From Rhodocyclaceae bacterium UBA2250 (lineage in GTDB: Bacteria; Pseudomonadota; Gammaproteobacteria; Burkholderiales; Rhodocyclaceae): a DNA stretch of 64,000 nucleotides. Positions within the stretch are counted from its first letter, which is position 1. Each line of letters starts with the position of its first letter. Made by a program: the position numbers and the translations under genes. The stretch covers positions 190 to 64,189 of the forward strand of contig DDXW01000019.1 in assembly GCA_002347285.1 (NCBI GenBank). The letters run 5' to 3'. The notes under the pieces are model-generated. The model did no database searches and was not told where the DNA came from. It was given only the letters and a program-made list of their open reading frames with translations. Below are positions 17,961 to 29,388 of the stretch, piece after piece.

Positions 17961-19694
17961 ATGGAACGCACGAACGAACTCGTTGCTGCTCTCGACAAGC
18001 TGGAAACCCTGGTACAGACCGGCATCGACCTCGGCCGCGAGCGCGACCGCATGGCGCTGCTGCGCAAAGTGCTGTCCGGCGGCAAGACCCTGCTCAACTG
18101 CGATGCCGGCACGCTCTACCTGGTCACGGAGCACAAGACCCTGCGCTTCGCGCTGCGCACCAAGGACGACACGCTGCCCTCCGTCGAGATTCCGCTCCAC
18201 GATGAAACCGGCGCCCCCGTCGAACGCTACATGGCGACCTGGTGCGCGCTGCACAACGCGCCGGTCGTCGTCGATGACGTGTATGCCGAAACGCGCTTCG
18301 ACGTGTCCGGCGCGAAACAGATGGACACCGACACCGGCTACCGCAGCGTCTCGATGCTCACCGTGCCGCTCTCGCCGCGCGAGGGCGAGGTGATCGGCGT
18401 GCTGCAGTTCATCAACGCGATGGATCCGGAGACCGGTGCGGTCATTCCCTTCCCGCCCGAATTGCTGCGCTTCGTCACGGCGATGGCGGCGCAGGCGGCG
18501 GTCGCCCTCGACAACCATCAGCTCATCCAGGCGCAGGAAGAGCTGATGGATGCCCTGATCAAGCTGATCGCCGGCGCGATCGACGCCAATAGCCCCTATA
18601 CCGGCGGTCACTGCGAGCGCGTCCCCGAACTGGCGATGATGCTTGCCGAGGAGGCCGGCAAGGTCGCCACCGGACCGCTGGCGGACTTCCGCTTCCGGAG
18701 CGAGGAGGAATGGCGCGAATTCCGCATCGGCGCATGGCTGCACGACTGCGGCAAGGTCACCACGCCGGAATACGTCGTCGACAAGGCCAGCAAGCTCGAG
18801 ACCATCTACAACCGCATCCACGAGGTGCGCATGCGCTTCGAGGCGCTGCTGCGCGATGCCCGCATCGAGCAGCTCGAGGCGGTCGCCGCGGGCGCCGAGC
18901 CGCGCGCGGCGTTCGCCGCCTACGAAGCGCGCCGGGCGCAGCTGGCCGAAGACTTCGCCTTCGTCGCCGAATGCAACCTCGGCGGCGAATCGATGGCGCC
19001 GGACAAGCTCGAGCGCCTGCGGCGCATCGCCGCGCAGACCTGGCAGCGCAACTTCGACGATCGTCTCGGCCTGCCGCACGTCGAACTGCAGCGCCATCGG
19101 GGCGAGCCGGCCGCCCTGCCCGCGACCGAGCGGCTGCTCGCCGACAAGCCGCACCACATCGTGCCGCGCACCGACACGCGCAGCATCGATCCGCAATGGG
19201 GGTTCAAGGTCAAGGTGCCCGAGCATCTCTACAACTACGGCGAGCTGTACAACCTCGGCATCGGCCGCGGCACGCTGACCGAGGAAGAGCGCTTCAAGGT
19301 CAACGAACACGTCATGCACACGCTGATGATGCTGGAGCAGCTGCCGCTGCCGCAATCGATGCGGCGCGTGCCGGAATACGCCGGCACGCACCACGAAACC
19401 CTCACCGGCACCGGCTATCCGCGCAAGCTGACCGCTGCCGAGCTCAGCGTGCCGATGCGCATCATGGCGATCGCCGACGTCTTCGAGGCGCTCACGGCCG
19501 CCGACCGGCCCTACAAGAAGGCCAAGACGCTGTCCGAATCGATCGAGATCCTCGCCACCTTCAAGCAGAACCGCCACATCGACCCGGACCTGTTCGACCT
19601 GTTCCTGAGTTCGGGCATCTACCGGCGCTACGCCGAGAAATTCCTCAAGCCGGAACAGATCGACGCGGTCGATATCGGCCGCTACGTCGGCTAA
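17961..19694 (+). CDS. GAF and HD-GYP domain protein, probable c-di-GMP phosphodiesterase
   Basis: 577 residues. A GAF domain (about 15-185) is followed by an HD-GYP domain (about 195-570). Visible metal ligands and signatures: GGHCERV, WLHDCGKV and HHETLTGTGYP, i.e. all the hallmark HD and HHxxxxGxGYP residues of active enzymes that hydrolyse cyclic di-GMP. Between the HD and GYP parts there is an insertion of about 150 residues (VRMRFEALLRDARIEQLEAV and following), common in a subset of the family. No membrane segment; the GAF domain likely binds a small ligand. Divergent from the cyclase, with about 140 bp between. Confidence 0.93.
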   Translation: MERTNELVAALDKLETLVQTGIDLGRERDRMALLRKVLSGGKTLLNCDAGTLYLVTEHKTLRFALRTKDDTLPSVEIPLHDETGAPVERYMATWCALHNAPVVVDDVYAETRFDVSGAKQMDTDTGYRSVSMLTVPLSPREGEVIGVLQFINAMDPETGAVIPFPPELLRFVTAMAAQAAVALDNHQLIQAQEELMDALIKLIAGAIDANSPYTGGHCERVPELAMMLAEEAGKVATGPLADFRFRSEEEWREFRIGAWLHDCGKVTTPEYVVDKASKLETIYNRIHEVRMRFEALLRDARIEQLEAVAAGAEPRAAFAAYEARRAQLAEDFAFVAECNLGGESMAPDKLERLRRIAAQTWQRNFDDRLGLPHVELQRHRGEPAALPATERLLADKPHHIVPRTDTRSIDPQWGFKVKVPEHLYNYGELYNLGIGRGTLTEEERFKVNEHVMHTLMMLEQLPLPQSMRRVPEYAGTHHETLTGTGYPRKLTAAELSVPMRIMAIADVFEALTAADRPYKKAKTLSESIEILATFKQNRHIDPDLFDLFLSSGIYRRYAEKFLKPEQIDAVDIGRYVG

Positions 19695-19739
19695 AATCAC
19701 GGTCTTTCCCCAGCTTGGCGGCGACGCGCCGTCCGATCC

Positions 19740-20822
19740 ATGCAACAGACCGAAAACCTCAATATCGAATCCTTCGAGCCGATGCCGACGCCGGAGGAGA
19801 TCCACGCCCGCGTGCCGATGAGCGAAGCCGCCGAACAGTCGGTGCTGGCGGGGCGGCGCGCCATCGAGGCGATCCTCGACCGCCAGGACCCGCGCCTGTT
19901 CGTCGTCGTCGGCCCCTGCTCGATCCACGACCCGGTCGCCGGCCTCGACTACGCCCGCCGCCTGAAGGCCCTCGCCGACGAAGTCGCCGACACGCTGCTG
20001 CTGGTGATGCGCGTCTACTTCGAAAAGCCGCGCACCGCCACCGGCTGGAAGGGCTACATCAATGACCCGCGCATGGACGACAGCTTCCACATCGAGGAAG
20101 GCATGCAGAAGGCGCGCGAATTCCTGCTCGCCGTGAACGAACTCGGCCTGCCGGCCGCCACCGAGGCGCTCGACCCGATCGCACCGCAGTACCTCGGCGA
20201 CCTGATCGCGTGGACGGCGATCGGCGCGCGCACCTCGGAATCGCAGACACACCGCGAGATGTCCTCGGGCCTGTCGACGCCGGTCGGCTTCAAGAACGGC
20301 ACCGACGGCTCGCTCGACGCGGCGATCAACGCGATCATCTCCGCCTCGAAGCCGCACAGCTTCCTCGGCATCAACGCCCAGGGCCGCTCGGCGATCACGC
20401 GCACGCGCGGCAACCGCTACGGCCACCTGGTGCTGCGCGGCGGCGGCGAGCGGCCGAACTACGACACGGTCAGCGTCGCCCTGGCGGAGGCCGCGCTGGC
20501 CAAGGCCAAGCTGCCGCGGAACATCGTCGTCGACTGCTCGCACGCCAACAGCTACAAGAAGCCGGAACTGCAGCCGCTCGTCATGCACGACGTGGTCAAC
20601 CAGATCCTCCTCGGCAACCCGTCGATCGTCGGCCTGATGATCGAGAGCTTCATCGAGGCCGGCAACCAGCCGATCCCCGAGGACCTGTCCAAGCTCAAGT
20701 ACGGCTGCTCGGTGACCGACGCCTGCGTCGACTGGCCGACCACCGAGCAGATGATCCGCGAGGCGCGCGCCGCGTTGCGCGGTCCATTGTCCGGCCGAGC
20801 CGGACGAAAGGCCGGCGCATGA
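19740..20822 (+). CDS. aroG: 3-deoxy-7-phosphoheptulonate synthase (DAHP synthase)
   Basis: 360 residues, the length of the AroF/G/H class. Key motifs: VVVGPCSIHDP, LLVMRVYFEKPRTATGWKG, HREMSSGLSTPVGFKNGTDG and IVVDCSHANSYK. It condenses phosphoenolpyruvate and erythrose 4-phosphate in the first step of aromatic amino-acid synthesis. Which aromatic amino acid inhibits it cannot be told from sequence. Its TGA overlaps the ATG of the next gene by 4 bp, so the DUF1015 protein is co-translated. Confidence 0.95.
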   Translation: MQQTENLNIESFEPMPTPEEIHARVPMSEAAEQSVLAGRRAIEAILDRQDPRLFVVVGPCSIHDPVAGLDYARRLKALADEVADTLLLVMRVYFEKPRTATGWKGYINDPRMDDSFHIEEGMQKAREFLLAVNELGLPAATEALDPIAPQYLGDLIAWTAIGARTSESQTHREMSSGLSTPVGFKNGTDGSLDAAINAIISASKPHSFLGINAQGRSAITRTRGNRYGHLVLRGGGERPNYDTVSVALAEAALAKAKLPRNIVVDCSHANSYKKPELQPLVMHDVVNQILLGNPSIVGLMIESFIEAGNQPIPEDLSKLKYGCSVTDACVDWPTTEQMIREARAALRGPLSGRAGRKAGA

Positions 20823-22051
20823 TCCCCACGCTGATCAAACCTTTCCGCGGCCTGCGGCCGGCGCCCGGCCGCGCGCCGGAAGTCGCCGCCCCGCCCTACG
20901 ACGTGCTGTCGAGCGATGAAGCGCGGGAGCGCGCCGCCGGCAAGCCCTGGTCCTTCCTGCACATTTCCAAGCCGGAGATCGACCTGCCGGCCGACATCGA
21001 TCCCTACGCGCCGGCCGTCTATGCCAAGGCCGCCGAGAATCTCGTGCGCATGATCGAGGACGGCGTACTGATCCGCGACGCGGCGCCCTGCTACTACGCC
21101 TATCGCCTGACGATGGGCGCGCACACGCAGACCGGCCTGGTCGCCAGCGCGTCGGTGGCCTGCTACGACAACAACCGCATCAAGAAGCACGAATTCACGC
21201 GCCCCGACAAGGAAGACGACCGCGTGCGGCAGATCGAGGCGACCAACGCCCAGACCGGGCCGGTGCTGCTGGCCTACCCGAACGCGCCGGCGGCGGATCA
21301 GCTGATCGCCGCCATCGCCCAGGGTAAGCCCGCCTCGGATGTCACGGCCGACGATGGTATCCGCCACCAGATCTGGGTTTGCGACGACGCGGAACGGATC
21401 GACGCGATCACACGCTGCTTCGACGGCATGGAAGCACTCTACATCGCCGACGGCCATCACCGCTCGGCCGCCGCCGCGCGCGTCGCCGCCGCGCGCCGGC
21501 AGGAAGACCGAATCCTCTCCTCCGACTATTTCCTCGCCGTGATCTTCCCGCACCACCAGATGAAAATCATGGACTACAACCGCGTGGTGAAGGATCTCAA
21601 CGGCCTGACGGCGGACGAATTCCTGGCGCGCCTCGGCGAGAGGTTCCTGGTTTCCCCCTCCTGCGACGCGGTGCAGCCGCAGTGTCCCGGCGAGATCGGC
21701 CTCTACCTGCCCAAGCGCTGGTATCGGCTCAACCTCGACCCGAAGCTGTTCTCGCAGGATCCGGTCGCCGGCCTCGACGTCTCCCTGCTCTCCGAGCATG
21801 TGCTCGGGCCGATTCTCGGCATCGCCGACCTGCGCCGCGACAAGCGCATCGATTTCGTCGGCGGCATCCGCGGCCTGAACGAACTCGAGAAGCGCGTCGA
21901 CTCCGGGGAAATGGCCGCCGCCTTCGCCATGTACCCGACCCGCATGAACCAGTTGATGGCGGTGGCGGACAGCAACCAGGTCATGCCTCCCAAATCGACC
22001 TGGTTCGAGCCCAAACTGGCCGACGGGCTGGTTTCGCACATTTTGGATTAA
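20819..22051 (+). CDS. DUF1015 family protein
   Basis: 410 residues from ATG 20819. Recognised by IKPFRGLRPAPGR, VAAPPYDVLSSDEARERA, YIADGHHRSAAAARV and FLAVIFPHHQMKIMDYNRVV, all hallmarks of the DUF1015 family, often annotated as a SerC-associated or HTH/kinase-like protein without proven activity. The conserved DGHHR element suggests a metal or catalytic site. It overlaps aroG by 4 bp, which hints at a role near amino-acid or phosphoserine metabolism. Function unknown. Confidence 0.85.
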   Translation: MIPTLIKPFRGLRPAPGRAPEVAAPPYDVLSSDEARERAAGKPWSFLHISKPEIDLPADIDPYAPAVYAKAAENLVRMIEDGVLIRDAAPCYYAYRLTMGAHTQTGLVASASVACYDNNRIKKHEFTRPDKEDDRVRQIEATNAQTGPVLLAYPNAPAADQLIAAIAQGKPASDVTADDGIRHQIWVCDDAERIDAITRCFDGMEALYIADGHHRSAAAARVAAARRQEDRILSSDYFLAVIFPHHQMKIMDYNRVVKDLNGLTADEFLARLGERFLVSPSCDAVQPQCPGEIGLYLPKRWYRLNLDPKLFSQDPVAGLDVSLLSEHVLGPILGIADLRRDKRIDFVGGIRGLNELEKRVDSGEMAAAFAMYPTRMNQLMAVADSNQVMPPKSTWFEPKLADGLVSHILD

Positions 22052-22095
22052 ACTAAAGACATACATTGGCTAGCCGATAACTAGCTAAGTCCAGT

Positions 22096-22120
22096 GATTC
22101 TGGCCGCAGGGTCCAGAATC
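22096..22120 (+). promoter_or_regulatory. Inverted repeat upstream of the GGDEF-EAL gene
   Basis: GATTCTGG and CCAGAATC around a 9-base loop, 34 bp ahead of the start codon and in the 100-bp gap behind the DUF1015 gene. It has no T run, so it could be an operator or part of the 5' leader rather than a terminator. Confidence 0.35.
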
Positions 22121-22153
22121 AGATGTGCTTCACTCATTGCAGGAGACTGGCGC

Positions 22154-24109
22154 ATGGCGGCCGAGCCCGACGTGCAACGACAACTCGATGTCCTTCGGGA
22201 GGAACTGGGCCAGCGCGAAAGCGAGATCGCCCTCCTGCTGGAAACCAGCCAGATGATCGGCGGCGAACTCGACCTCGACACGGCGTTCGAGGCGATCGCC
22301 GAGCGGGCCCGCATCCTGATCAAGGCGGAAACCCTGCTCGTGCCGGTATTGAACGAGGAAAAGACGGCATACACCTACCAGGCCGGCGCCGGCACGCATG
22401 CCGACGAGATCGTCGGCCAGACGCTGCCGATCGGCTTCGGCCTGTGCGGCTGGGTGCTGCGCAACGGCCGTCCCTGGTGGCGCGGCACCCTGAGCGAACT
22501 CGACGAGGAGGAACGCCAGCGCTGGCGTAACGAGGCCGGCACCACCCTGCTGGCGCCGCTGGTCGGCCGGCGCAGCTTCCTCGGCGGCCTGGTCGGCATC
22601 AACAAGCTGGGCGGCGGCGAGTTCTGCGAGCGCGATCTCAAGCTGCTGCAACTGTTCGCCGCCCAGGCGGCGATCGCCATCGAGAACGCGATGGCGATGG
22701 AGAAGGTCGAACTCGCCCGGCGCGAGGCGGAAGCCCACCAGATCGAACTGCAGCGGCTGAACCGCCGCCTCAACGACACCAACTTGCAGCTCGAGCAGCT
22801 TTCCCTGTTCGACCCGCTGACCGGCTTGCCCAACCGCACGCTGTTCCGCGACCGCTGCCTGCACGAGATCGAAGTCGCCCGCGCCATGCGCACGCGGCTC
22901 GCCGTGCTGCTGATCGACCTCGACAAATTCCAGGACATCAACAACGGCTACGGCCAGGAGACCGGCGACCTGCTGCTCAAGGCGATCGCCGACGTCTTCG
23001 ACGGCCTGTTGAAGACCGGCAGCACCTTGAGCCGCGTTTCCGGCGACGAATTCGCCGTGCTGATCTGCGACACCGATGCCGACGCGGCCCTCGCGCTCGC
23101 GCGGGCAATGAACGAGCGCCTGGTCGCCGGCGTCGCCGCCGACGGTCACACCATTCCGGTGAGCGCCAGCATCGGCATCGCGCTATATCCCGACGACGGG
23201 CACAACCTCAGCACGCTCATGAAGCACGCCGATCTGGCGATGAACAGCGCCAAGCGCGAGCAGTGCGGCGTGCATGTTTTCGACGCCGTGCGCGATATGG
23301 AGAAACATAGCCGCTTCGCCCTGACCCAGCACCTGCGCGAGGCGCTCGAACGGGAAGAATTCACCCTCTACTACCAGCCGAAACTCGACCTGGCCAGCGG
23401 CCGCATCACCGGCTGCGAAGCCCTGGCGCGCTGGTTCCACCCCGAGCGCGGCATGGTGCCGACGGAAATGTTCATCACGGCACTGGAGCAGACCAACCTG
23501 ATGCTGCCGTTCACGCGCTGGGCGCTGAAGACCGCCTTGCGCCAGCAACTGGCCTGGCGACAGCGCGGCTGGGACATCAAGATCGCGGTCAATATCCCGC
23601 CGGTCGTCATGATGAATCCGGAATTCCTGCCTGTCCTCGATCTGGGCGCCTCGGCCAGCGGGCTGACGCTGGAAATCACCGAAAACCTCTTCCTCGGCGA
23701 TCTGGACCGGCTGGCGCGGGTGGCGGCCGCCATCCGCGAGCGCGGCTGTACGCTGTCGATCGACGATTTCGGCACCGGCTACTCCTCCCTGCAGCGTCTG
23801 CGGCAATCCGCCGTCAGCGAAATCAAGATCGACCGCTCGTTCGTCACCGGCATGCTCGGCAACAAGGACGATGCGGTGATCGTCCATTCGACGATCGAAC
23901 TGGCCCGCAACCTCGGCCTGCGGGTGGTCGCCGAAGGCGTCGAGAACGAGGAAACCCTGAGTCGCCTGGCCGAACTCGGCTGCGACAGCGTGCAGGGCTA
24001 TCACGTCTGCCGCCCCCTGCCGCCGGAAGCGCTCGAGGAACACTTCGCCCGCTCCGTCTGGCAGCCGCTGTCGCTGGTGTCGCGGCAAAGAAGGAAGGCA
24101 CGCGCCTGA
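22154..24109 (+). CDS. GAF-GGDEF-EAL protein (c-di-GMP signalling)
   Basis: 651 residues from ATG 22154, which has AGGAGA at 22141; an upstream ATG at 22094 lacks one. Order: short coiled coil, GAF (about 35-185), GGDEF-like (about 215-380) and EAL (about 390-640). The GGDEF signature reads RVSGDEF, with Ser in place of the first Gly, so cyclase activity is doubtful. The EAL domain keeps EALARW, EITENLFL, DDFGTGYSS, KIDRSF, AEGVEN and QGYHVCRPLP, i.e. a probably active c-di-GMP phosphodiesterase. Soluble; the GAF domain is the likely sensor. A 10-bp-stem terminator follows. Confidence 0.93.
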   Translation: MAAEPDVQRQLDVLREELGQRESEIALLLETSQMIGGELDLDTAFEAIAERARILIKAETLLVPVLNEEKTAYTYQAGAGTHADEIVGQTLPIGFGLCGWVLRNGRPWWRGTLSELDEEERQRWRNEAGTTLLAPLVGRRSFLGGLVGINKLGGGEFCERDLKLLQLFAAQAAIAIENAMAMEKVELARREAEAHQIELQRLNRRLNDTNLQLEQLSLFDPLTGLPNRTLFRDRCLHEIEVARAMRTRLAVLLIDLDKFQDINNGYGQETGDLLLKAIADVFDGLLKTGSTLSRVSGDEFAVLICDTDADAALALARAMNERLVAGVAADGHTIPVSASIGIALYPDDGHNLSTLMKHADLAMNSAKREQCGVHVFDAVRDMEKHSRFALTQHLREALEREEFTLYYQPKLDLASGRITGCEALARWFHPERGMVPTEMFITALEQTNLMLPFTRWALKTALRQQLAWRQRGWDIKIAVNIPPVVMMNPEFLPVLDLGASASGLTLEITENLFLGDLDRLARVAAAIRERGCTLSIDDFGTGYSSLQRLRQSAVSEIKIDRSFVTGMLGNKDDAVIVHSTIELARNLGLRVVAEGVENEETLSRLAELGCDSVQGYHVCRPLPPEALEEHFARSVWQPLSLVSRQRRKARA

Positions 24110-24114
24110 AACGA

Positions 24115-24138
24115 AACGGCAGCCCGCAGGCTGCCGTT
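24115..24138. terminator. Bidirectional terminator between converging genes
   Basis: Ten-base perfect stem AACGGCAGCC / GGCTGCCGTT with a CGCA loop, located in the 52-bp gap between the GGDEF-EAL gene and tpx, which converge here. Confidence 0.8.
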
Positions 24139-24161
24139 CGGACAAAGCCGGAAGCGAGGTG

Positions 24162-24659
24162 TCAGAGCGCCTTCAGCGCAGCCTCGTAGTTCGGCTCGTC
24201 GGCGATCTCCGGCACCAGTTGGCTGTGCAGCACCTTGTCGTTCTCGTCCAGCACGACGACGGCGCGCGCGGTCAGGCCCTGCAGCGGCCCCTCGGCCATC
24301 TTCACGCCCCAAGCCGGCATGAATTCGGGATGGCGGAAGGTGGACAGATGGGCGACGTTCTTCAGTCCTTCCGTCGCGCAGAAGCGGCCGGCGGCGAACG
24401 GCAGATCGGCGGAAATCACCAGCACCACGGCGTTGTTCAGGCCGGCGGCCTTCTCGTTGAACTTGCGCGTCGAGGTGGCGCAGGTCGGCGTGTCGAGGCT
24501 CGGCACGATGTTGAGCACCTTGCGCTTGCCGGCGAAATTCGCCAGGGTGACATCGGCGAGTTCGCCGTTGGTCAGGGTGAGCGCCGGGGCGCTGCTGCCC
24601 GCGGCGGGCAGCGTGCCATCGACACGGAACGGATTGCCCTTCAGGGTGACGGTGGTCAT
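24162..24659 (-). CDS. tpx: Thiol peroxidase (peroxiredoxin Tpx)
   Basis: 165 residues, the usual Tpx length. The peroxidatic cysteine is in [14 protein letters not shown] and the resolving cysteine in [11 protein letters not shown], the spacing typical of the Tpx subfamily. N-terminal [12 protein letters not shown] matches the family start. It reduces lipid and hydrogen peroxides with thioredoxin. The start at 24659 overlaps the end of tatD by 4 bp, so the two are coupled. Confidence 0.95.
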   Translation of the reverse strand: MTTVTLKGNPFRVDGTLPAAGSSAPALTLTNGELADVTLANFAGKRKVLNIVPSLDTPTCATSTRKFNEKAAGLNNAVVLVISADLPFAAGRFCATEGLKNVAHLSTFRHPEFMPAWGVKMAEGPLQGLTARAVVVLDENDKVLHSQLVPEIADEPNYEAALKAL

Positions 24660-25477
24660 GGATTCTCTCCTGTTGTGGTTGTGAAATCTCTCAGTCGCGG
24701 CAGTACGGCCCGCGCGTTCCTTGTGGTCGCCGCGGCAATTTCCGCCAGTGGCAAGGAGCGCAATTCTGCCAGCGTTCGGGCGATCGGCACAAGATCGGCG
24801 GGGGTATTGCGGCCCCCGGCCCGCCAGGCCGGCGGGATGTCGGGCGCGTCGGTCTCGAGCACGATCGCTTCGAGCGGCAGCGTTGCCGCCAGGGTGCGGA
24901 TGCGCTTCGAGCCTGCGAAGGTCATCGCCCCGCCGCAGCCGAGCTTGAAGCCCAGCTTGATGAATTCCTCCGCCTGCTGGCGGCTGCCGTTGAAGGCGTG
25001 CGCGATGCCCCCCGGCACGCGAATCTCGCGCAGGCACTTGAGGATGGGGTCGATCGCCTTGCGCACATGCAACAGCACCGGCAGGTCCAGCGCCCGAGCG
25101 ATCTTCAGCTGCTCGTTGAAATAGAACAGCTGCTTCCCGTCGTCGCGCGGTTCGACGTGACGGTCCAGCCCGATCTCGCCGACGGCGACCGCCGGCTCGC
25201 GCTGCAGCGTCGTCCGCAGCGCGTCGAGATCTTCGGGCCGTGCGCGTTCGACATAGAGCGGGTGGATGCCGTAGGCCGGAACGCAGCCGGGATAGTCGCG
25301 GCAGACGCTCGCCACCGCGCCGAAATTGGCGCGCTCGACCGCCGGCACGACGATGGCGGCCACTTCGGCCGCCTCGCCAGCCCCGAGTTTCGCAGCGCGA
25401 TAGACCGCATCGCGGTCGGCGTCGAACTCCGCCGCATCCAGATGGCAGTGCGTGTCGATCAGCGCGATTTTTTCCAC
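24656..25477 (-). CDS. TatD-family hydrolase/deoxyribonuclease
   Basis: 273 residues. No ATG fits the family start; the most likely start is GTG at 25477 ([15 protein letters not shown]), which overlaps the upstream rhodanese gene by 19 bp. Metal ligands of the TatD fold are present: [32 protein letters not shown] and [12 protein letters not shown]. TatD enzymes are metal-dependent 3'-5' exonucleases. A degenerate copy of the dispersed repeat sits about 30 codons from the start. Confidence 0.9.
   Translation of the reverse strand: MEKIALIDTHCHLDAAEFDADRDAVYRAAKLGAGEAAEVAAIVVPAVERANFGAVASVCRDYPGCVPAYGIHPLYVERARPEDLDALRTTLQREPAVAVGEIGLDRHVEPRDDGKQLFYFNEQLKIARALDLPVLLHVRKAIDPILKCLREIRVPGGIAHAFNGSRQQAEEFIKLGFKLGCGGAMTFAGSKRIRTLAATLPLEAIVLETDAPDIPPAWRAGGRNTPADLVPIARTLAELRSLPLAEIAAATTRNARAVLPRLRDFTTTTGENP
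25367..25390 (-). repeat. Dispersed repeat inside tatD (variant)
   Basis: On the gene strand AAACT then CGGGGCTGGCGAGGCGGCC, about three bases from the core; encodes KLGAGEAA in a loop region of the protein ([18 protein letters not shown]). Confidence 0.55.
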
Positions 25478-26112
25478 GGCGCCGTCGTCAGGCCGAGGCT
25501 CTTCCACATCTGCATGCCGCCGCGATACCACTTGAGCTTGTGCGCCGGGTAGCCGAGCGCCAGCAGTTGCTTGATGTTGGTCGGCGACTGGCCGCACCAC
25601 GGGCCGTTGCAATAGAACACCAGCGTCCTGGCGTTCTCGAAGTTCCACAACTGACCGAGACGGCTTGCGCCGAACTGGAGTTCGAGAGTCTCGGCGATCG
25701 CCGCGGCTTCGGTCTTCTGCGGGTGCAGGCGCTCCCACGGGATGTGGATCGCACCGGGAATGATGCCGGAACGGATGAGCCAGTCGTCCTCGCGCGAGTC
25801 GACCACCAGCACGCTCTCGTCACGCTGCGCGATGCGCCGCAGATAGTCGAGCAGTTCCAGTTCGCCGACCGTCTCGACGCCCGGCGCCAACAGCATCGGC
25901 TGGATGCAGTAGGGGGGACAGGGCCGCGAGGTCAGCGCGAAGTCCGGGTCGATCTGGCCGAAGTTGTCCGGCTCGCGCTGGATGCGCACCGTACTCCCTT
26001 CGTGCAGCACGTCCACATAGGGCAACTGCGCCGTGATGCCGACCGGCTGGTCGGCGGCATGCGCTCCCCCTGCCAGCGCCAGGAGCAACGCCAGGCGCGA
26101 CAGGACCCGCAT
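25459..26112 (-). CDS. Exported rhodanese-like sulfurtransferase
   Basis: 217 residues from ATG 26112. Signal peptide [20 protein letters not shown], so periplasmic. A rhodanese domain occupies the C-terminal half: [29 protein letters not shown] and the active-site loop [13 protein letters not shown], in which the first Cys is the catalytic position. The N-terminal half contains SRPCPPYC. It follows iscX, whose stop shares one base with this start, so it appears to be transcribed with the isc genes even though the product is exported. Confidence 0.85.
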   Translation of the reverse strand: MRVLSRLALLLALAGGAHAADQPVGITAQLPYVDVLHEGSTVRIQREPDNFGQIDPDFALTSRPCPPYCIQPMLLAPGVETVGELELLDYLRRIAQRDESVLVVDSREDDWLIRSGIIPGAIHIPWERLHPQKTEAAAIAETLELQFGASRLGQLWNFENARTLVFYCNGPWCGQSPTNIKQLLALGYPAHKLKWYRGGMQMWKSLGLTTAPWKKSR

Positions 26113-26306
26113 CACTCCACCTCGTCGATCCAGGCCTGCTGGATGGCCTCGAGCTTCTTCTCGCCGCAGTGGCGCTCGTCCTCCTCGAAGCCGGGCAACT
26201 CCATCACCCAGCGCATCAGGTCGACGAAGTTGAGCGCTTTCGGGTCGACCTCCGGATGGCGCTCGGCGAGTTCGATCGCGATGTCGAGGCTGTCGGTCCA
26301 TTTCAT
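26112..26306 (-). CDS. iscX: Fe-S cluster assembly protein IscX
   Basis: 64 residues from ATG 26306 ([20 protein letters not shown]), the normal size. Family signatures: LNFVDLMRWVMELPGF and the C-terminal LEAIQQAWIDE. IscX binds IscS and iron and modulates cluster assembly. It overlaps fdx by 4 bp and is the usual last gene of the isc operon. Confidence 0.95.
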   Translation of the reverse strand: MKWTDSLDIAIELAERHPEVDPKALNFVDLMRWVMELPGFEEDERHCGEKKLEAIQQAWIDEVE

Positions 26307-26646
26307 TTCTTCGAATGTCCTTCCTTGACCATGTTGATCGTGTATTTCGGAATCTCGATCGTCAGCGGGGTGTCGCCGACGATCGCCTGGCACGACAGGC
26401 GCGAGGTCGGCGTCAGGCCCCAGGCCTTGTCGAGCAGGTCCTCCTCGATTTCGTCGGCCTCGCCGAGCGAATCATAGCCCTCGCGCACCACGACGTGGCA
26501 GGTGGTGCAGGCGCAGGACATTTCGCAGGCGTGCTCGATCTCAATGTCGTTGGCGAGCAGGGCCTCGCAGACCGAGGTGCCGGGCTCGGCTTCGATCACG
26601 GCACCCTGCGGGCAGAGTTCGGCGTGGGGCAGCACGATGATCTGGG

Positions 26647-26650
<4 letters not shown>
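26303..26650 (-). CDS. fdx: [2Fe-2S] ferredoxin of the Isc system
   Basis: 115 residues. Cluster ligands in [13 protein letters not shown] with the fourth Cys in RLSCQAIV, the adrenodoxin-type pattern of Isc ferredoxin. It supplies electrons for cluster assembly on IscU. Overlaps hscA and iscX by 4 bp on either side. Confidence 0.96.
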
Positions 26651-28509
<1,859 letters not shown>

Positions 28510-28536
28510 GCTTGTTTTTTTCTCCCTGCGGGGATT

Positions 28537-29064
28537 CTAGGCGTCCAGCAGCGCCAGCGCGTCGTCGATTTCGTGCAGCAGCTTTTCCTGGAACATCAGT
28601 TGCCTGACCAGTTCCCCGGCCCGTTCGTATTCTCCCGCGTCGAGCGCAGCCTGCAGGGCCTCGAACTCGCCGCGGACGGCTTTCTTCAGAGTGCGATGGC
28701 GCGCATCGAGCGCGTCGATGTCGCCGGCTTCTTTGGCCTCGGCCACCGCCTCGCGCAGCTCCATCTGCGCCATCAGGAACTCGGCCGGCATCGCGGTGTT
28801 CGTCTCGAGCCCGGCATCGTGGCCGGCCAGCTCGAGCAGATAACGCGCCCGTCTGAGCGGGTCCTTGAGCGTCAAATAAGCTTCGTTGACGCGCGTCGCC
28901 CGCTGCATCGCCTGGCGCTGTTCGGCCGGCGAGAGGTGCGCATGCTTGTCGGGATGCACGCGTGCCTGCAGGTCGCGGTAGAGTTCCTCCAGCCGTGCGG
29001 CATCCAGCCCCTGCTGGCGCGGCAAAGCGAACAGTGTGAAGTGGTCCTGATCGAAATTCATCAC
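28537..29064 (-). CDS. hscB: Co-chaperone HscB
   Basis: 175 residues. N-terminal J domain with HPD in [19 protein letters not shown], and a C-terminal helical domain that binds IscU ([36 protein letters not shown]). It stimulates HscA. Overlaps iscA by 4 bp. Confidence 0.96.
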   Translation of the reverse strand: MMNFDQDHFTLFALPRQQGLDAARLEELYRDLQARVHPDKHAHLSPAEQRQAMQRATRVNEAYLTLKDPLRRARYLLELAGHDAGLETNTAMPAEFLMAQMELREAVAEAKEAGDIDALDARHRTLKKAVRGEFEALQAALDAGEYERAGELVRQLMFQEKLLHEIDDALALLDA

Positions 29065-29384
29065 ACGTTAAAGGATTCGCCGCAGCCGCATTGGTCCTTG
29101 ACGTTCGGGTTCTTGAACTTGAAGCCCTCGTTGAGGCCTTCCTTGGTGTAGTCGAGTTCGGTGCCGTCGAGGTAGGGCAGGCTCTTCGGGTCGACCAGCA
29201 CCTTGAGGCCGTGGCTCTCGAACACGACGTCCTCCGGCTCGGCGACGTCGGCGAACTCGAGCTTGTAGGCCATGCCCGAGCAGCCGGAAGTCTTGACGCC
29301 GAGGCGGACGCCGATGCCCCTGCCGCGCTTGGCGATGAACCTGGAGACGTGCTGGGCGGCCGCATCGCTGAGTGTGATCGTCAT
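29061..29384 (-). CDS. iscA: A-type Fe-S assembly protein IscA
   Basis: 107 residues. The three conserved cysteines are in [15 protein letters not shown] and the C-terminal [11 protein letters not shown], the A-type scaffold/carrier pattern. Cytoplasmic; transfers clusters or iron to targets. Four bp behind iscU. Confidence 0.96.
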   Translation of the reverse strand: MTITLSDAAAQHVSRFIAKRGRGIGVRLGVKTSGCSGMAYKLEFADVAEPEDVVFESHGLKVLVDPKSLPYLDGTELDYTKEGLNEGFKFKNPNVKDQCGCGESFNV

Positions 29385-29388
29385 GGCC

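Noticed and set aside
19839..19858. TCGGTGCTGGCGGGGCGGCG in aroG, 19 of 20 like the dispersed repeat.
   Set aside because: The encoded SVLAGRRAIEAIL aligns with the normal DAHP synthase sequence without insertion, and no A-rich start is present. Counted as borderline only.
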